From: Skeletonema tropicum
Taxonomy: Eukaryota; Bacillariophyta; Thalassiosirophyceae; Thalassiosirales; Thalassiosiraceae
Assembly: GCA_037178625.1 (NCBI GenBank)
Contig: CM074129.1
Span: 4,029,963-4,093,962 of the forward strand
Length of the DNA stretch: 64,000 bases
Direction: 5' to 3'
The notes under the pieces were generated by a model. The model was not told the DNA's origin. It saw only the letters and a program-made list of their open reading frames with translations, and did not search any database. The position numbers and the translations under genes are program-made. How positions within the stretch are numbered: the first letter of the stretch is position 1; every line of letters starts with the position of its first letter. This document shows positions 31,660 through 42,617 of the stretch, piece after piece.

Positions 31660-31817
31660 ACAAAAGGCCCTGTCAACGGGGTATAATTTGCCACCAGGGT
31701 GTCCGCTCGTGCCCTCAAGACCGCCCACTCGCTCCAGACCAAGCACAAAGAAAAAACAATACAAGCAAAGTCTGCGGTTGTTAATGTAAAAATGTACGTA
31801 AATGTTGTAATGTAGAC

Positions 31818-34424
31818 CTACACAAGATTATTCTCCTCTGCCTCTTGCTGTTGTTTTGCGATCTCCAGCCGTTTCGCTTTCTCTAACTTGTTCCTCCGGT
31901 TATTGAATGCGTTTACCTTTGACATGTTATCATAACAAGCTGTCCAAGTGAGCTCACTTGGGCGTTTTGTTTTGCAGAAATTAGCTTCAAACTCGTCGCT
32001 GATGGCATCCCACATTTTCGTAACAAGCGCAGGGGTCCAATCCAATTTATTCTCTATCCAGACACCTTTTCCCCTGGCATACTTCTCCACTATCCTCATA
32101 AAAGACTTCATCTTTCCACGGACTCTATTTCCTATGATCTTACCTTTCTTCGATTTGAAATGCATCACATCTGCACTACTCAACGTGCCAAGTGGAGGGA
32201 TATTCTTCTCCACATCACCGACTAGATAACAAGAGATTAATTGAGGAACAACCATCTTAGGAAATACGAAATCCGGCGGCAGAGCATTCAGCTTGTTGTG
32301 ATGAAAGCCAATTGTGAACTTGCGTTTCTTCATTGCCTCAGCAGATCTTCTGATCTTTTTGCGTTTTCGTGCCTGCTTCTGCTTGTCAGTCACTTCATCA
32401 GTCGGTTCATTCAACGCAGCTCCATCGTTATCGTCGTCAGAAGCAACATCGACATCGTCTTCATTGATGATGGTACATGTATTTAATGATAGCGGCTCCG
32501 CTTCAACCAAGTCACTGGCGCAGTCACGGCGGTGATTCCGAACGCTCTCCTTCACCTCCTTCAATTCATCACGAAGTTCTTTGGTCAAGTCCTCAATTAC
32601 ACTGGTAAAGACATCTTTGATAGAGCTTGTCTTGTACTCTGTCGAGGAGAATCCCCTCGCTTCCATCTCGTCCGTAATTCTTTTCATTAAGTTCTCCTCC
32701 ATACTCTCAATCTTCTTCTCAAGCTCCTCCATTTTAGCAATGTGCAACACATGAGGTGGTATCCCGTTAAACTTAGGAGTGTCTCTCGTTTTGTTCCATG
32801 GGAAAGCTACTTTGGCTCTGTTTCGAAACTCTTCCGAAATATCTCTAAACACTGGTGCGTGCCGCAAGGGGCATTCCACATCAAGATCGGCAAGAAGAGT
32901 GCTGTGATGGTAGCAAAGACTCGCAAAGCACTGCACGGCAAGATTCCATGAGTTGGCTGGAATTAAATTCACCTTTGGAATGCGTTCTTTCAGCCAGCGG
33001 TCAACTTTGGCCATTGCTGCAAGCTTGTCGTCTTTGTCCAAGTCCGAACAGTCGAAATATGGGGGCGAAATTCCAAACTCTTTCGTCTCGATGTCGAGAC
33101 AAGCAGCTCTTCTTCCCACATTCAAATCGCCTGCGTCCTGACGAAAGAGATACATCTCCTTCACACCTCCTAGCTTCCAGCCCGCTCGTAGACACAAGGC
33201 AACAATCGGTGGGCCCACAGTGCTTGCATTGGCGACCACACTTCCGACGCCTTTTCGAGTAGAGTGAGTACCAAGTTCTCGCCAGTCGATCCCAATGTCG
33301 TACAAATCATCCTTGATTTCAAAAAAGAGATCATGCATTCGACTACTGTACCTAGTATACTGGTTGGTGCCGGGAAACAATGGTTTGCCTGCTTGTAGAA
33401 CCTCCGGGAACGCAAAGATGTACCTTGCGAATGCCAGCACGAGACAGATGTGAGGCTTTTCTGGATTGGCGAAGCAGTGCCATGGGCCGTGCATGTCACC
33501 ATGCTGCTTGCCCTTCTCCTTCTCAAATATAAACTTCAAGTAATCTTCCTCGAATTCGATGTGTATCATTTTCACATTCAAACAATTCTCACTCCTCTTC
33601 ATCAAGTTCCAGTCCAAAAGAAGCATGAGATGATTGAATATATCACGTTTCTCTCCACTTTTAAACAAACGCTCCGCAATCAGCTCGTATGCTTCGGGTT
33701 TCATCACAGCTTTGCCCTTCGTGAGCTTGAGACCGAGGTGTTGCTTTGCTGCAGCGACGTGGCGAGTAATTCCTTTGATGTAGGTCCCAAGATCTTGCGC
33801 AAAAGGCATCTCCACTCTTGCTACTTTGTAGACCCAAGCAATTGCACTGCGTATCCCATTATATTGCTCTACTGATTGGAAGACTTTAAGTCGAACTCTA
33901 CCACCTTCGACTACCATGTCGGAGGTGATTTCATCTGGTAATTTCAGCGCCTTCAAGTACTTCTCGGCGCATGAACGTTCAACCTCAGCAACATTAAACT
34001 TAGTAGTCATATACTCCACAACTGTATCATAATCAAGAGCTTCGTCCCCATCTAATTTGAGGAAACTGTTGTGGTGTTGCCCATCACGCAATGGTTTGAG
34101 AGCGTCAACAGCATGGACGATATAATTTCGGAGTGCCGTCCTCTTGCGATCATTTCTAAGCTGATCTTCATTGTAAGCATCGGTCATCTTTTCAAGGTGC
34201 TCATCGCTCAATTTTTCTTTGCGGTTGTCGAAGAGGTACGTACCAAACCGAACGAGTTGACCGACGTAAGTTTCGATGCTACCGTCACCGACAAAACTTT
34301 TTTCAACACGATCGGTGGATGCCCTTGCATCGGCAGCAGGAGCGTTGTGGGTAGCATTCGCAGGCGGGGATTTCGCCGGTGCCTTCTTCTTGCTGGAACG
34401 GCTTGACTTCTTTTGAGTCGGCAT
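31818..34424 (-). CDS. Crypton-type tyrosine recombinase
   Basis: 868 residues, one exon, with a basic Lys/Ser-rich start (KKSSRSSKKKAPAKS). The helical DNA-binding core region covers residues ~40-260. The catalytic part shows the first Arg in LLLDWNLMKRSENCL (about residue 277), a β-hairpin with KGKQHGDMHG, the H-x-x-R box in GTHSTRKGVGS (about residue 387), the GW of AGWKLGG and the nucleophilic Tyr in KEMYLFRQD (about residue 423). The C-terminal ~400 residues are charged coiled-coil-like, with an acidic stretch (DDVDVASDDDNDG) and a basic nuclear-localisation-like run (KQARKRKKIRRSAEAMKKRK). All catalytic positions are present and there are no stops, so the enzyme may be functional. It integrates or excises the element by site-specific recombination. 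Confidence 0.8.
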   Translation of the reverse strand: MPTQKKSSRSSKKKAPAKSPPANATHNAPAADARASTDRVEKSFVGDGSIETYVGQLVRFGTYLFDNRKEKLSDEHLEKMTDAYNEDQLRNDRKRTALRNYIVHAVDALKPLRDGQHHNSFLKLDGDEALDYDTVVEYMTTKFNVAEVERSCAEKYLKALKLPDEITSDMVVEGGRVRLKVFQSVEQYNGIRSAIAWVYKVARVEMPFAQDLGTYIKGITRHVAAAKQHLGLKLTKGKAVMKPEAYELIAERLFKSGEKRDIFNHLMLLLDWNLMKRSENCLNVKMIHIEFEEDYLKFIFEKEKGKQHGDMHGPWHCFANPEKPHICLVLAFARYIFAFPEVLQAGKPLFPGTNQYTRYSSRMHDLFFEIKDDLYDIGIDWRELGTHSTRKGVGSVVANASTVGPPIVALCLRAGWKLGGVKEMYLFRQDAGDLNVGRRAACLDIETKEFGISPPYFDCSDLDKDDKLAAMAKVDRWLKERIPKVNLIPANSWNLAVQCFASLCYHHSTLLADLDVECPLRHAPVFRDISEEFRNRAKVAFPWNKTRDTPKFNGIPPHVLHIAKMEELEKKIESMEENLMKRITDEMEARGFSSTEYKTSSIKDVFTSVIEDLTKELRDELKEVKESVRNHRRDCASDLVEAEPLSLNTCTIINEDDVDVASDDDNDGAALNEPTDEVTDKQKQARKRKKIRRSAEAMKKRKFTIGFHHNKLNALPPDFVFPKMVVPQLISCYLVGDVEKNIPPLGTLSSADVMHFKSKKGKIIGNRVRGKMKSFMRIVEKYARGKGVWIENKLDWTPALVTKMWDAISDEFEANFCKTKRPSELTWTACYDNMSKVNAFNNRRNKLEKAKRLEIAKQQQEAEENNLV

Positions 34425-34631
34425 TGTAGTCGGTGGTGATTAATTGTGAGTTAGATAGTGGTAGTGTGTGATGAGAAGTGTGCCAGTCGGTTGCCATGGC
34501 ATGGTAGGTGTGCATGCGTTGAGAATTACGAATTTTTGGATTTTTTCAATTTTGGTGAGCACGTGAACGGACTTTACGGGCCTCGCCGCAAAAAGCATGA
34601 CCGTGGGCAGTCCATCGGGCTGCTTTGTCTC

Positions 34632-34652
34632 CCGGTGTAAAAATTACACCGG
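34632..34652. repeat. right copy of inverted palindrome of the Crypton-like element
   Basis: Exact reverse complement of 31639-31659, about 200 bp upstream of the recombinase start codon. It could be a recombinase binding site or an operator-like element. Confidence 0.85.
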
Positions 34653-34800
34653 ATTGTTATGTAAAATCGTGTATTTTTACTTGCTGCGGCAAATAGCAAC
34701 AAAAGGCACGAGGAAATGAGACAAAATATATTCGTGTATTTCAAGAAAAAGTGTAAAAGTTACACCGGGAAAATACAGAGAATACCGAATTCCGCCGTAT

Positions 34801-35187
34801 TTTACACCGTAATTTTTGTTAAGTACAAATATTTTTTGTCAAAAATACCCTCGTGACCTCGTCACATGGCTGGGTCGAAATTTTTCTTATGTCAGTCTCC
34901 CCTTTGTGACCAGGGCATGGACTTGGCCAAGATTTAGTAGCACAGTGATAGAGATAAAAATAGTTGCTACTCCCTCTCTAGAGGCACTCTCTCTAGTGCC
35001 AGCTAGATAAAGGAGAACTTATTAAACCAGGAGGGGCTCGGTAACACAGTGATACTACGGACGACATACCTATATGTCGTCCGCATAGATAGATGTATAT
35101 AACAGGCCTGATTACTCAACCTTTATATCACACAATACAAGCACTAAAATGCCTCATCAAGCAACAACATAAAACCATCTTCTTATC
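34801..35187. other. intergenic, no gene seen
   Basis: It includes CTCTCTAG-type short palindromes near 34975-34998 and a CATACCTATATGTCGTCCG stretch. It probably holds the 3' flank of the cysteine-rich gene. Confidence 0.4.
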
Positions 35188-38100
35188 TCACGGAACCAAA
35201 TTATTGGTAAAAGTAAGAAGAAACAAAGGCAGAAGAATGCATGTTGCAATCACTGGGATGCCGTCAGCAGAGTTTTCAACATTCGATGCATCTGGGGAAA
35301 GTTGTATTCCTGGTCCCTGGCTTGAACTTGGGCTACCATTGGATGAAGTTTCAGTTGATTCATTTGCTGTATCAACAGTGTCCTCGCCAGTGTCTTGGTC
35401 AGGTTTAGTGCTGCCAGTACTAGTAGAGGATGCACTTGTTCCAGCTACGTCAGCAGAGTTTTCAACATTCGATGCATCTGGTGGAAGTTGCATGCCTGGT
35501 CTTAGGCCATCATTTGCTGTATCAACAGTGTCCTCGCCAGTGTCTTGGTCAGGTTTAGTGCTGCTAGTAGAGGATGCACTCGTTCCAGCTACAGTGTTTG
35601 CACCAGTAGCTGCTGCTTGAGATGGGGGCACTTCTCCTCCATGTGCAACTTCTACTCGACACTTCTGTGTTTCTTCAGAGTGGAATGGCAACCCTCCAAT
35701 CATATCAGTATCACTCTTATCATACGTCTCAAATGTTCCAGAACTGCCAATGTTAATGCATTTCTTGAGACAGGTAAATGAAGAGTTCCCATCGCCATCA
35801 TCGTCTTCTTTCTGCAAGGGATTACAGTATGAATGAATGAGAATGAATGATTATGCTGCAGAAGAAAGACGAAATGAATACCTATTGATGAAGGTCACAT
35901 ACCTGATATGACATACAAACTTGATCGCCTTGGCGCTGAGCAACGACTGAGTTGCCACCATGGCAGCCAACAATACCATCCAACAATTCTTGGCCGACGA
36001 TAACGTTCACAGTAGGAGATGGGTCTTCAATAAAGACAATTGAACCAGACCACGACGATTTTGAACTATCACCATATACTTTAAGAGTAATGGTGCTCTT
36101 GTCATTGATGTCAGGAGAAGCAAGCGTGCCAAGTGGGCAAGCAGAGCTACCATTGAAATACTCGTTCTTTGCCGCAAGCGAGGAGAATGGTCCACACGAT
36201 CCGATGCCGCTTGAACTTGAATTGATATTCTTGCAGCTGCTACTAGCACAATGAGTATCTTTCTCACATGGCTCATTTTCCTCTTCTTCTTTCCCACCTT
36301 GACACACCCCTAAGATGCAAACACCACTCTTGCAAATCGAGTCTTCGAAGCAACTGTAGCTTTCTTCTCCAATGTTTGTGCAAACGGTTAAGCTGTCGGG
36401 CCCACCAAGTACAGTCTCTCTGCTCGGACAGCAAATGAAGTCAGAATTTGGATCTGACTCCAGTCGACCACAAGCACTGTTCATACAATCATCATCATTT
36501 CCATTGCACGAAGAACCAACTAGCTGTTTTGTGCACAGGCCATTAGAGTCGCAAGATCCGGACCTACAGACATTATCTTCACCAGCACACGCTGATCTGG
36601 CTTGCCTCTCGGTACAAACATATTTGATACTCGAGTTGATATATTCCTCTTTACCACTCGTACAACAGACATACCCTGCATCAGAGGAAGCCTCTGAACG
36701 AGCACAGGTACCAGATTGACATTGACCATCATTTCGGCACAAGCTTTCATCCTCAAACTTGTCATCCTTGCAGAGATTGTCCATGCCACATACTATAGAA
36801 GCACACACATCGTCGTCACCTGCACACGCTGCCCCAGCAGATCTACCGGTGCAAACATACCTAATACTTGAGTTGATATATTCATCATCACCACTCGTAC
36901 AACAAACTAAACCTGCGCTTTGTAGCGCCTCGGACCGAGCACAGGTACCAGATTGACATTGACCATCATTTCGGCACAAGCTTTCATTCTCAAACTTGTC
37001 ATCCTTGCAGAGATTGTCCATACCACATACTCCAGAAGCACACACATCGTTGTCACCTGCACACGCTGCCCCAGCAGATCTACCGGTGCAAACATGCCTA
37101 ATGCTTGAGTCGATATATTCCTCTTTACCACTCGTACAACAAACTAAACCTGCGCTTTGTAGCGCCTCGGACCGAGCACAGGTACCAGATTGACATTGAC
37201 CATCATTTCGGCACAAGCTTTCATCCTCAAACTTGTCATCCTTGCAGAGATTGTCCATGCCACATATTATAGAAGCACACACATCGTCGTCACCTGCACA
37301 CGCTGCCCCAGCAGATCTACCGGTGCAAACATACCTAATACTTGAGTTGATATATTCATCATCACCACTCGTACAACAAACTAAATCTGCGCTTTGTAGC
37401 GCCTCGGACCGAGCACAGGTACCAGATTGACATTGACCATCATTTCGGCACAAGCTTTCGTCCTCAAACTTGTCATCCTTGCAGAGATTGTCCATGCCAC
37501 ATATTATAGAAGCACACACATCGTTGTCACCTGCACACGCTGCCCCAGCAGATCTACCAGTACACACAGAGTTGATACTTGTGTTGATCCATTCATCATC
37601 ACCACTCGTACAACAGACATATCCTGCATCAGAGGAAGCCTCTGAACGAGCACAGGTACCAGATTGACATTGACCATCATTTCGGCACAAGCTTTCGTCC
37701 TCAAACTTGTCATCCTTGCAGAGATTGTCCATGCCACATACTATAGAAGCACACACATCGTTGTCACCTGCACACGCTGCCCCAGCAGATCTACCAGTAC
37801 ACACAGAGTTGATACTTGTGTTGATCCATTCATCATCACCACTCGTACAACAGACATACCCTGCATCAGAGGAAGCCTCTGAACGAGCACAGGTACCAGA
37901 TTGACATTGACCATCATTTCGGCACAAGCTTTCATCCTCAAACTTGTCATCCTTGCAGAGATTGTCCATGCCACATACTCCAGATGCACACACATCGTTG
38001 TCACCTGCACACGCTGCCCCAGCAGATCTACCAGTACACACAGAGTTGATACTTGTGTTGATCCATTCATCATCACCAGTCGTACAGCAGACATACCCTG

Positions 38101-38485
38101 CATCAGAGGAAGCCTCTGAACGAGCACAGGTACCAGATTGACATTGACCATCATTTCGGCACGAGCTTTCGTCCTCAAACTTGTCATCCTTGCAGAGATT
38201 GTCCATGCCACATACTCCAGAAGCACACACATCGTTGTCACCTGCACACGCTGCCCCAGCAGATCTACCGGTGCAAACATACCTAATACTTGAGTTGATA
38301 TATTCAAGAGAACTACAACAAACTAAACCTGCGCTTTGTAGCGCCTCGGACCGAGCGCACACTCCCCCATTGCTTCCGCTACAATCACTTGCCTGCGTGC
38401 ATGCCACATCTGATGCAACTGTTGATGAAATAGATAGGAATAATAGGAATAGGAATAATGCTGCTGTGATAATGTTCCTGATCAT
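35188..38485 (-). CDS. secreted, repetitive, cysteine-rich, probably GPI-anchored surface protein
   Basis: Exons 38485-35903 and 35811-35188, joined across a 91-bp phase-0 intron (GTATGT...TTGCAG); 1068 residues. The ATG at 38485 is preferred to one 24 bases upstream because it starts the signal peptide directly (MIRNIITAALFLFLLFLSIS). The mature protein consists of eight 79-residue Cys-rich modules (landmarks CTGRSAGAACAGD, CGMDNLCKDDKFE, CARSEA, VCC); seven are nearly identical and the eighth is diverged. A non-repeated Cys-rich part follows, then two copies of a Thr/Ser/Asp-rich stalk module (STKPDQDTGEDTVDTAN). It ends with a small-residue site followed by a hydrophobic tail (ATCILLPLFLLTF), as expected for a GPI signal. 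Probable cell-wall or adhesion role (inference); I do not recognise a named family. Confidence 0.75.
36500..38420 (-). repeat. 237-bp coding tandem repeats (79 residues each)
   Basis: Landmarks such as GACATTGACCATCATTTCGG recur every 237 bp (near 36717, 36954, 37191, 37428, 37665, 37902, 38139). Units are almost identical, but mix variants (DEWINTSINSV versus DEYINSSIRYV; SGVCG, SIVCG, SIICG) in different combinations, which suggests unequal exchange or gene conversion. Confidence 0.95.
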
Positions 38486-38509
38486 GTTTGGTTCTCCTTC
38501 TAAAATCAA

Positions 38510-38905
38510 TTAGCAGTAATTCAGTATGTAAGATTGACTGTTGACTAATATGTTTGAACTGGCCCTTCATTATTTTTTTGAGGTCATCTCTTGGAGCAAT
38601 TACTCAGTTGAGAGTAGGAGGGAGGAGGAACATACCATCACCTAGCACAGGTGACAAGAGGAGTGCGGACTTGCCACTGAACTAGAGATACCTAGACTGC
38701 ACTCCTCTTATTACCTAAAATGGGCAAGTTCAGATCCAGCTTGCCCAGTAAACAGCTCCTGAATACCATCCTAAACTAATCACTTATTTATCTTGTGTTA
38801 AAAAAAAAAAAAAAAAAAAAAAATTACTTATGTATTATTAGCGGCACCACGTTTTTCCATTTTTTCTTGTCAATCTTTTCCCGGCACTTAAAAATCTTAC
38901 TCGGG
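38510..38905. other. 5' flank of the cysteine-rich gene; poly-A tract
   Basis: No gene. It contains a run of about 24 A at 38800-38822. The promoter of the minus-strand gene should lie here; no motif is convincing. Confidence 0.5.
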
Positions 38906-39023
38906 CAGCTTTGGTACCAGGTACAACAAGCTCTTGCAAACCTGGCAGCTTGCGGCTGCCTGCTACCGCGCAAAAATACGCGGCCAGGTTTGCGAGGGCT
39001 GGTTGTACCTGGTACCAAAGCTG
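38906..39023. repeat. 118-bp long hairpin (MITE-like)
   Basis: Arms 38906-38946 and 38983-39023 are inverted copies with about four mismatches (CAGCTTTGGTACCAGGTACA against its complement), separated by 36 bp that also contain inverted bits. It lies 76 bp left of the pogo-like transposon end. Confidence 0.85.
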
Positions 39024-39099
39024 TCCTACTTAGAGAGTTGGCCTTGGAATGAGAACGGAGTCGTACGAAGCGGTTCTAACTTGCTTGCTAAAACGTATA

Positions 39100-39130
39100 C
39101 AGTCGTCGTACAGTTATTTTGACACACTGT
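39100..39130. repeat. left terminal inverted repeat of the pogo-like element
   Basis: CAGTCGTCGTAC, then GTTATTTTGACACAC after one base; TA precedes it at 39098-39099. Confidence 0.9.
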
Positions 39131-39280
39131 GTTCTGGCTCAGCGTGTCAAAATAACCGTACTTGTCAAAACATCCGTGTAGCAAGTAAATAGGCATCGGT
39201 ACATAAGCTTAAATACCAGTACATAGGTATGTACATAGGTTTCAGACAAAGGAGGAGACAAAGCAAGGTTGCTTACATAT

Positions 39281-42115
39281 TTAGAAGTCTTCATGCTCCC
39301 ACGTCAATTTCAGTTGTTCCAGAGTCAACGATAAATCTTTCACCAATTCATCAGATTTGCTGTTTAAGACCATAATCAATTCGACGTTACGAGAGCGTAG
39401 ATGACCAAATGAATTGAAGAAGATATTGTACCGTGCATCTGCATCATCATCCTCGTCGTCATTCTCGTCGTCCTCCTCTGAACCCGCATTCTCATTCTCA
39501 CGGAGTTTCTTGATTGCGTCTAATGCTGCCTCTGCAAGCAGCAATGGTGTCTCGGACGAATCTTTGATATGCTTTTTACATTGATCCAATAACCAATACG
39601 CATTGTCGTGCCGTGAGTAAGGCTTGGATGCAGCTTTCTGAACCCTAAAGTATGGCGCCACATTCGGTTGTCGCAACTTATTGCCTGCAAGCTTCTTCTC
39701 CAACTTTTTCGCTTCGAAAAGGCGACACTTTGACAAGAAAATGTTTGACAAATCACTTAAATCCTGCGCAAAGTCCTCACCAAAGACCTCAGCAAAGATT
39801 TCTTCCTCAAATCCGTCAACTTCGATGGAAAGTTGCTTCACTTGTGCTGCCATTTCCCTAAGTCGTTCTGCTTTAGGAGGCACTTTTGGCGCTTGCTGAT
39901 CCTCTACCTCGCCTTCGGCGTCATCAATCTCATCATCCTCGTTCTGCAAATCAAGCAACAAATCACAGTCCTCCAGAAGTTCTGAAACTTCTTCCCTCTG
40001 CAACTCTCTGCAGTAATCATTCTCCTCCATATTCATCCAATCACGCATCATCTTCTGGGCATCTTCTGGTGGTGTACTCTTCATGGTCATTACTAGTTCG
40101 TTAATCATGACATCGTAGTCCGACATGTTGTCCAGACAACGTTGCCGATCGTTGTTGTCTTTGGCAAACTGGTTCGCCAACTCGTAGAGTCGTTCCATTT
40201 CAGCATCATCGCCATCAGAAGTCTCACTATCATCTCCAGCCGCTGCAACGACTTCTGGCTCCATATTGACATCACCATCCGCATCAGTAGTCGTGGCAGC
40301 ATCAGCAACTGCTTCACTATCGACACTATCGTTTCCAGGAGCGATCGCAGATAAACTAGTGATATCGTCTCGACCAATCAGTTGAGACTTAATCCAACAC
40401 TTCTTAACAGCCTCTGGCTTCACTTCTTCCCAAACCTTATAAAGGATATCCATTGCATCTCGTAAGTGAGGATGGTGTCCCTCATCCAAGCCCTTGGTTC
40501 CAGCAGCCATTCCCTTTGCCTGACTGCGTCGATGTTCTCGATCGTCGAATGTTTGCAACATGATCAACAAAAGCTGTGTGCGGTAGTTCTTTTTCAACAT
40601 CGCAATGACGCCGGCGTCCATAGGCTGGAACATGGAAGTGCAATTCGGGGGCAAGAAGACGACTGTCACTTGTCCTTCGGGATCGATCAACTCATCACCG
40701 TGTGGTCCACAGTTGTCTAAAATGAGAAGCACTTTCTTCGTTGTTCTCCTCCTAATGTGATGAAGGAACATTCTCCACCACTTGTGGAAGGTAACAGTGT
40801 CAGACCAAGCTCTGCGTTGACTATAGTACGTGAGTTTCTTCTGGCGTCGGAGAAAGCACCGAGGCTCTTTGGATTTGCCAATCATTGCGAGTGGCACCTT
40901 GTCCGAACCATCAGCATTTGTGCAAACATAGACAGTAACACGATCTTTTGCCTTCATCAATTTATTTCCACGAGCATTCTTGTAATCTTCCTTCTTGAGG
41001 TAGGAGCGGTTCGGGAGGCACTTGAAGAAGAGACCAGTCTCGTCCATGTTATAGACATGATCAAGGTCATACTCAGCAATAAGGGTGCAAATCCTTTCGA
41101 TCTCGGGCGCTGCCTTGTCGACATCAACGGACCCAGCTTCTCCGTGCAATTTTTTGCTTTTCCACCCATTGCTTCTAGCTAGCTTGTTGCTCCAGCTTTG
41201 AGAGAATGTGCATTTCTTCATCTGCGTCACTTCATGATCAGTCAAAAAGTTCGATTCCGCATGTATCTCAAGAAGACGATCTCTAATCACAATAGCTCGA
41301 GCAGATATCACCTCGCCTGAAAATGTGTAAAGAAGGCATATGTGTCAGGTTCGACGGATATTTCATGTGTTGCATCCAAGATTAATTCATGACTCCAACT
41401 TACCTGTAATGTTTATCTGACAATCTTTTGGCATCGTTTTATTGAGTTCATAGAACGCACTGATACCAATTTTTATTCGCAACAATGGATCGTTTTTCAC
41501 GATCCTATTTTTGTTGCCGCTATGATTTACCACGTTCAAGTATTCCGCTTTTTGCTGCTCCCAATAACTAAGATTTTGTCTGGAACACTTATATTTCCTC
41601 ACAGCTGGCCCACCACCATATTTAGCTTTGTACTCCAATATCTCAAGCCTTTTTTGAATTGAATAATTTGTTCGCTCCTTCCTTGGCTTCGGCGGCTTCT
41701 CCTTTCTTTTTCCTCCAGAAGGGGGCTTTAGTTTTGTTTGCTTTGATTTCTTCTTCTTTGGTGCATCGGCAGTTAAGTCAACGACACCTCCTCCATTACT
41801 TTTCTTTGCAGCGGAAGCGGTAGAGGAAGGCAAAGGAGCGGCTGCCGCTGAAACATCTGCTGCATTTGCTGACGCTGAACTTCTCGCTGTGGTTTGGACC
41901 GAAGAGTTCGTGGTGGTGGTGGTGGCTGGAGTTTCGACGGGCATAGGTGAGGGTGCGGGTGCAGCTGCCGGTGTTGTTGTCGATGACCGGATTTGATGAA
42001 CACAGTTAAAACAAATTTCAAGTTGCGGACCTTTTTTCCCCGCTGGCTTCGGATTAGGTCGATCACCATCCTTTTTAGGAGGCCTTCCATGTCGCAATAA
42101 TCGCCCGCAGCACAT
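39281..42115 (-). CDS. pogo/Tigger-type DDE transposase (CENP-B/jerky-like), two exons
   Basis: Exons 42115-41404 and 41316-39281 with an 87-bp phase-1 intron (GTAAGT...TTCAG); 915 residues. Exon 1: a Cys-bearing start, an AT-hook-like GRPPKK, Pro/Ala/Thr-rich linker and a helix-turn-helix-like segment (RLEILEYKAKYGGGPAVRKY, then QNLSYW). Exon 2: a second HTH-like stretch, then the DDE_1 core: first Asp in VYNMDETGLFF, second Asp in LLILDNCGPHG, and the FLPPNCTSMFQPMDAGVIA block carrying the third acidic position. The long acidic C-terminus is DE-rich. All blocks are present and the frame is open, so the copy looks intact. Confidence 0.88.
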
Positions 42116-42329
42116 CTAGCAGCACTCATTGTCGTTTACTTTATTAATTTGTCTCGCTGTATTGTGTAAGTATTGTGTATGGTAATGTCATGGTCATGGT
42201 CATGGTGGTTTGTGTGGCTGAGCTGCCTCTTCTCCTCTCTTCTCCCTCCTCGGGAGAAGCGGGGAAGCCAGCGATAAGAGAAGGTAGTGTTCTCTGCTGC
42301 TGTGTCAAAATAACTGTAATGTCAAAATA

Positions 42330-42360
42330 AGCGTGTGTCAAAATAACCGTACGACGACTG
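42330..42360. repeat. right terminal inverted repeat of the pogo-like element
   Basis: GTGTGTCAAAATAAC...GTACGACGACTG, the reverse complement of the left end, followed by TA. Confidence 0.9.
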
Positions 42361-42362
42361 TA

Positions 42363-42617
42363 TAGCGAATGCAAACCTGAAGGGCAAAAAATCTGAAATG
42401 AAATGGTTTTATCCCTTTCAGATTTTCAGTATGGTGGCCTGTATTTATGAAGATGATGCGTTGTTATTCAGGATGTGGATCTACTCCTGAACTACTAAAA
42501 CGAAAAAAGTTTAGGTTATCACAGCGGATTTTGACGAAATGTGACAAACACGTAGTACCGACGAACCACAATTTTTTTATTTATTAGTGTACGTTCTCTA
42601 TCGTTAGATGTTTGTTG
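42363..42617. other. intergenic, no gene seen
   Basis: Short AT-rich spacer between the pogo-like element and the next small gene. Confidence 0.4.

Larger units (their letters stand above)
31346..34800 (-). mobile_element. Crypton-like tyrosine-recombinase element, boundaries approximate
   Basis: One long gene (31818-34424) for a tyrosine recombinase is flanked by CCGGTGTAATTTTTACACCGG at 31639-31659 and its exact reverse complement CCGGTGTAAAAATTACACCGG at 34632-34652, each itself nearly palindromic; a further TGTAAAAGTTACACCGGG lies at ~34751. The left limit is taken from the abrupt loss of STAND homology at ~31345; the right limit is a guess. Cryptons are known in fungi, oomycetes and other stramenopiles and move by strand exchange rather than by a DDE transposase. 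Confidence 0.65.
39100..42360 (-). mobile_element. complete pogo/Tigger-like DNA transposon (3,261 bp)
   Basis: The left end CAGTCGTCGTAC(A)GTTATTTTGACACAC at 39100 is mirrored at the right end, 42360, with one mismatch in 28 bp, and TA flanks both (39098-39099 and 42361-42362), the target choice of the Tc1/mariner/pogo superfamily. Additional TGTCAAAATAAC motifs sit inside each end (39150-39170; 42301-42350). A single two-exon transposase gene fills the element. Confidence 0.9.

Noticed and set aside
36372..38513. series of 65-72-codon plus-strand frames every 237 bp
   Set aside because: Antisense shadows of the Cys-rich repeats; the minus strand has the signal peptide, intron and GPI tail.
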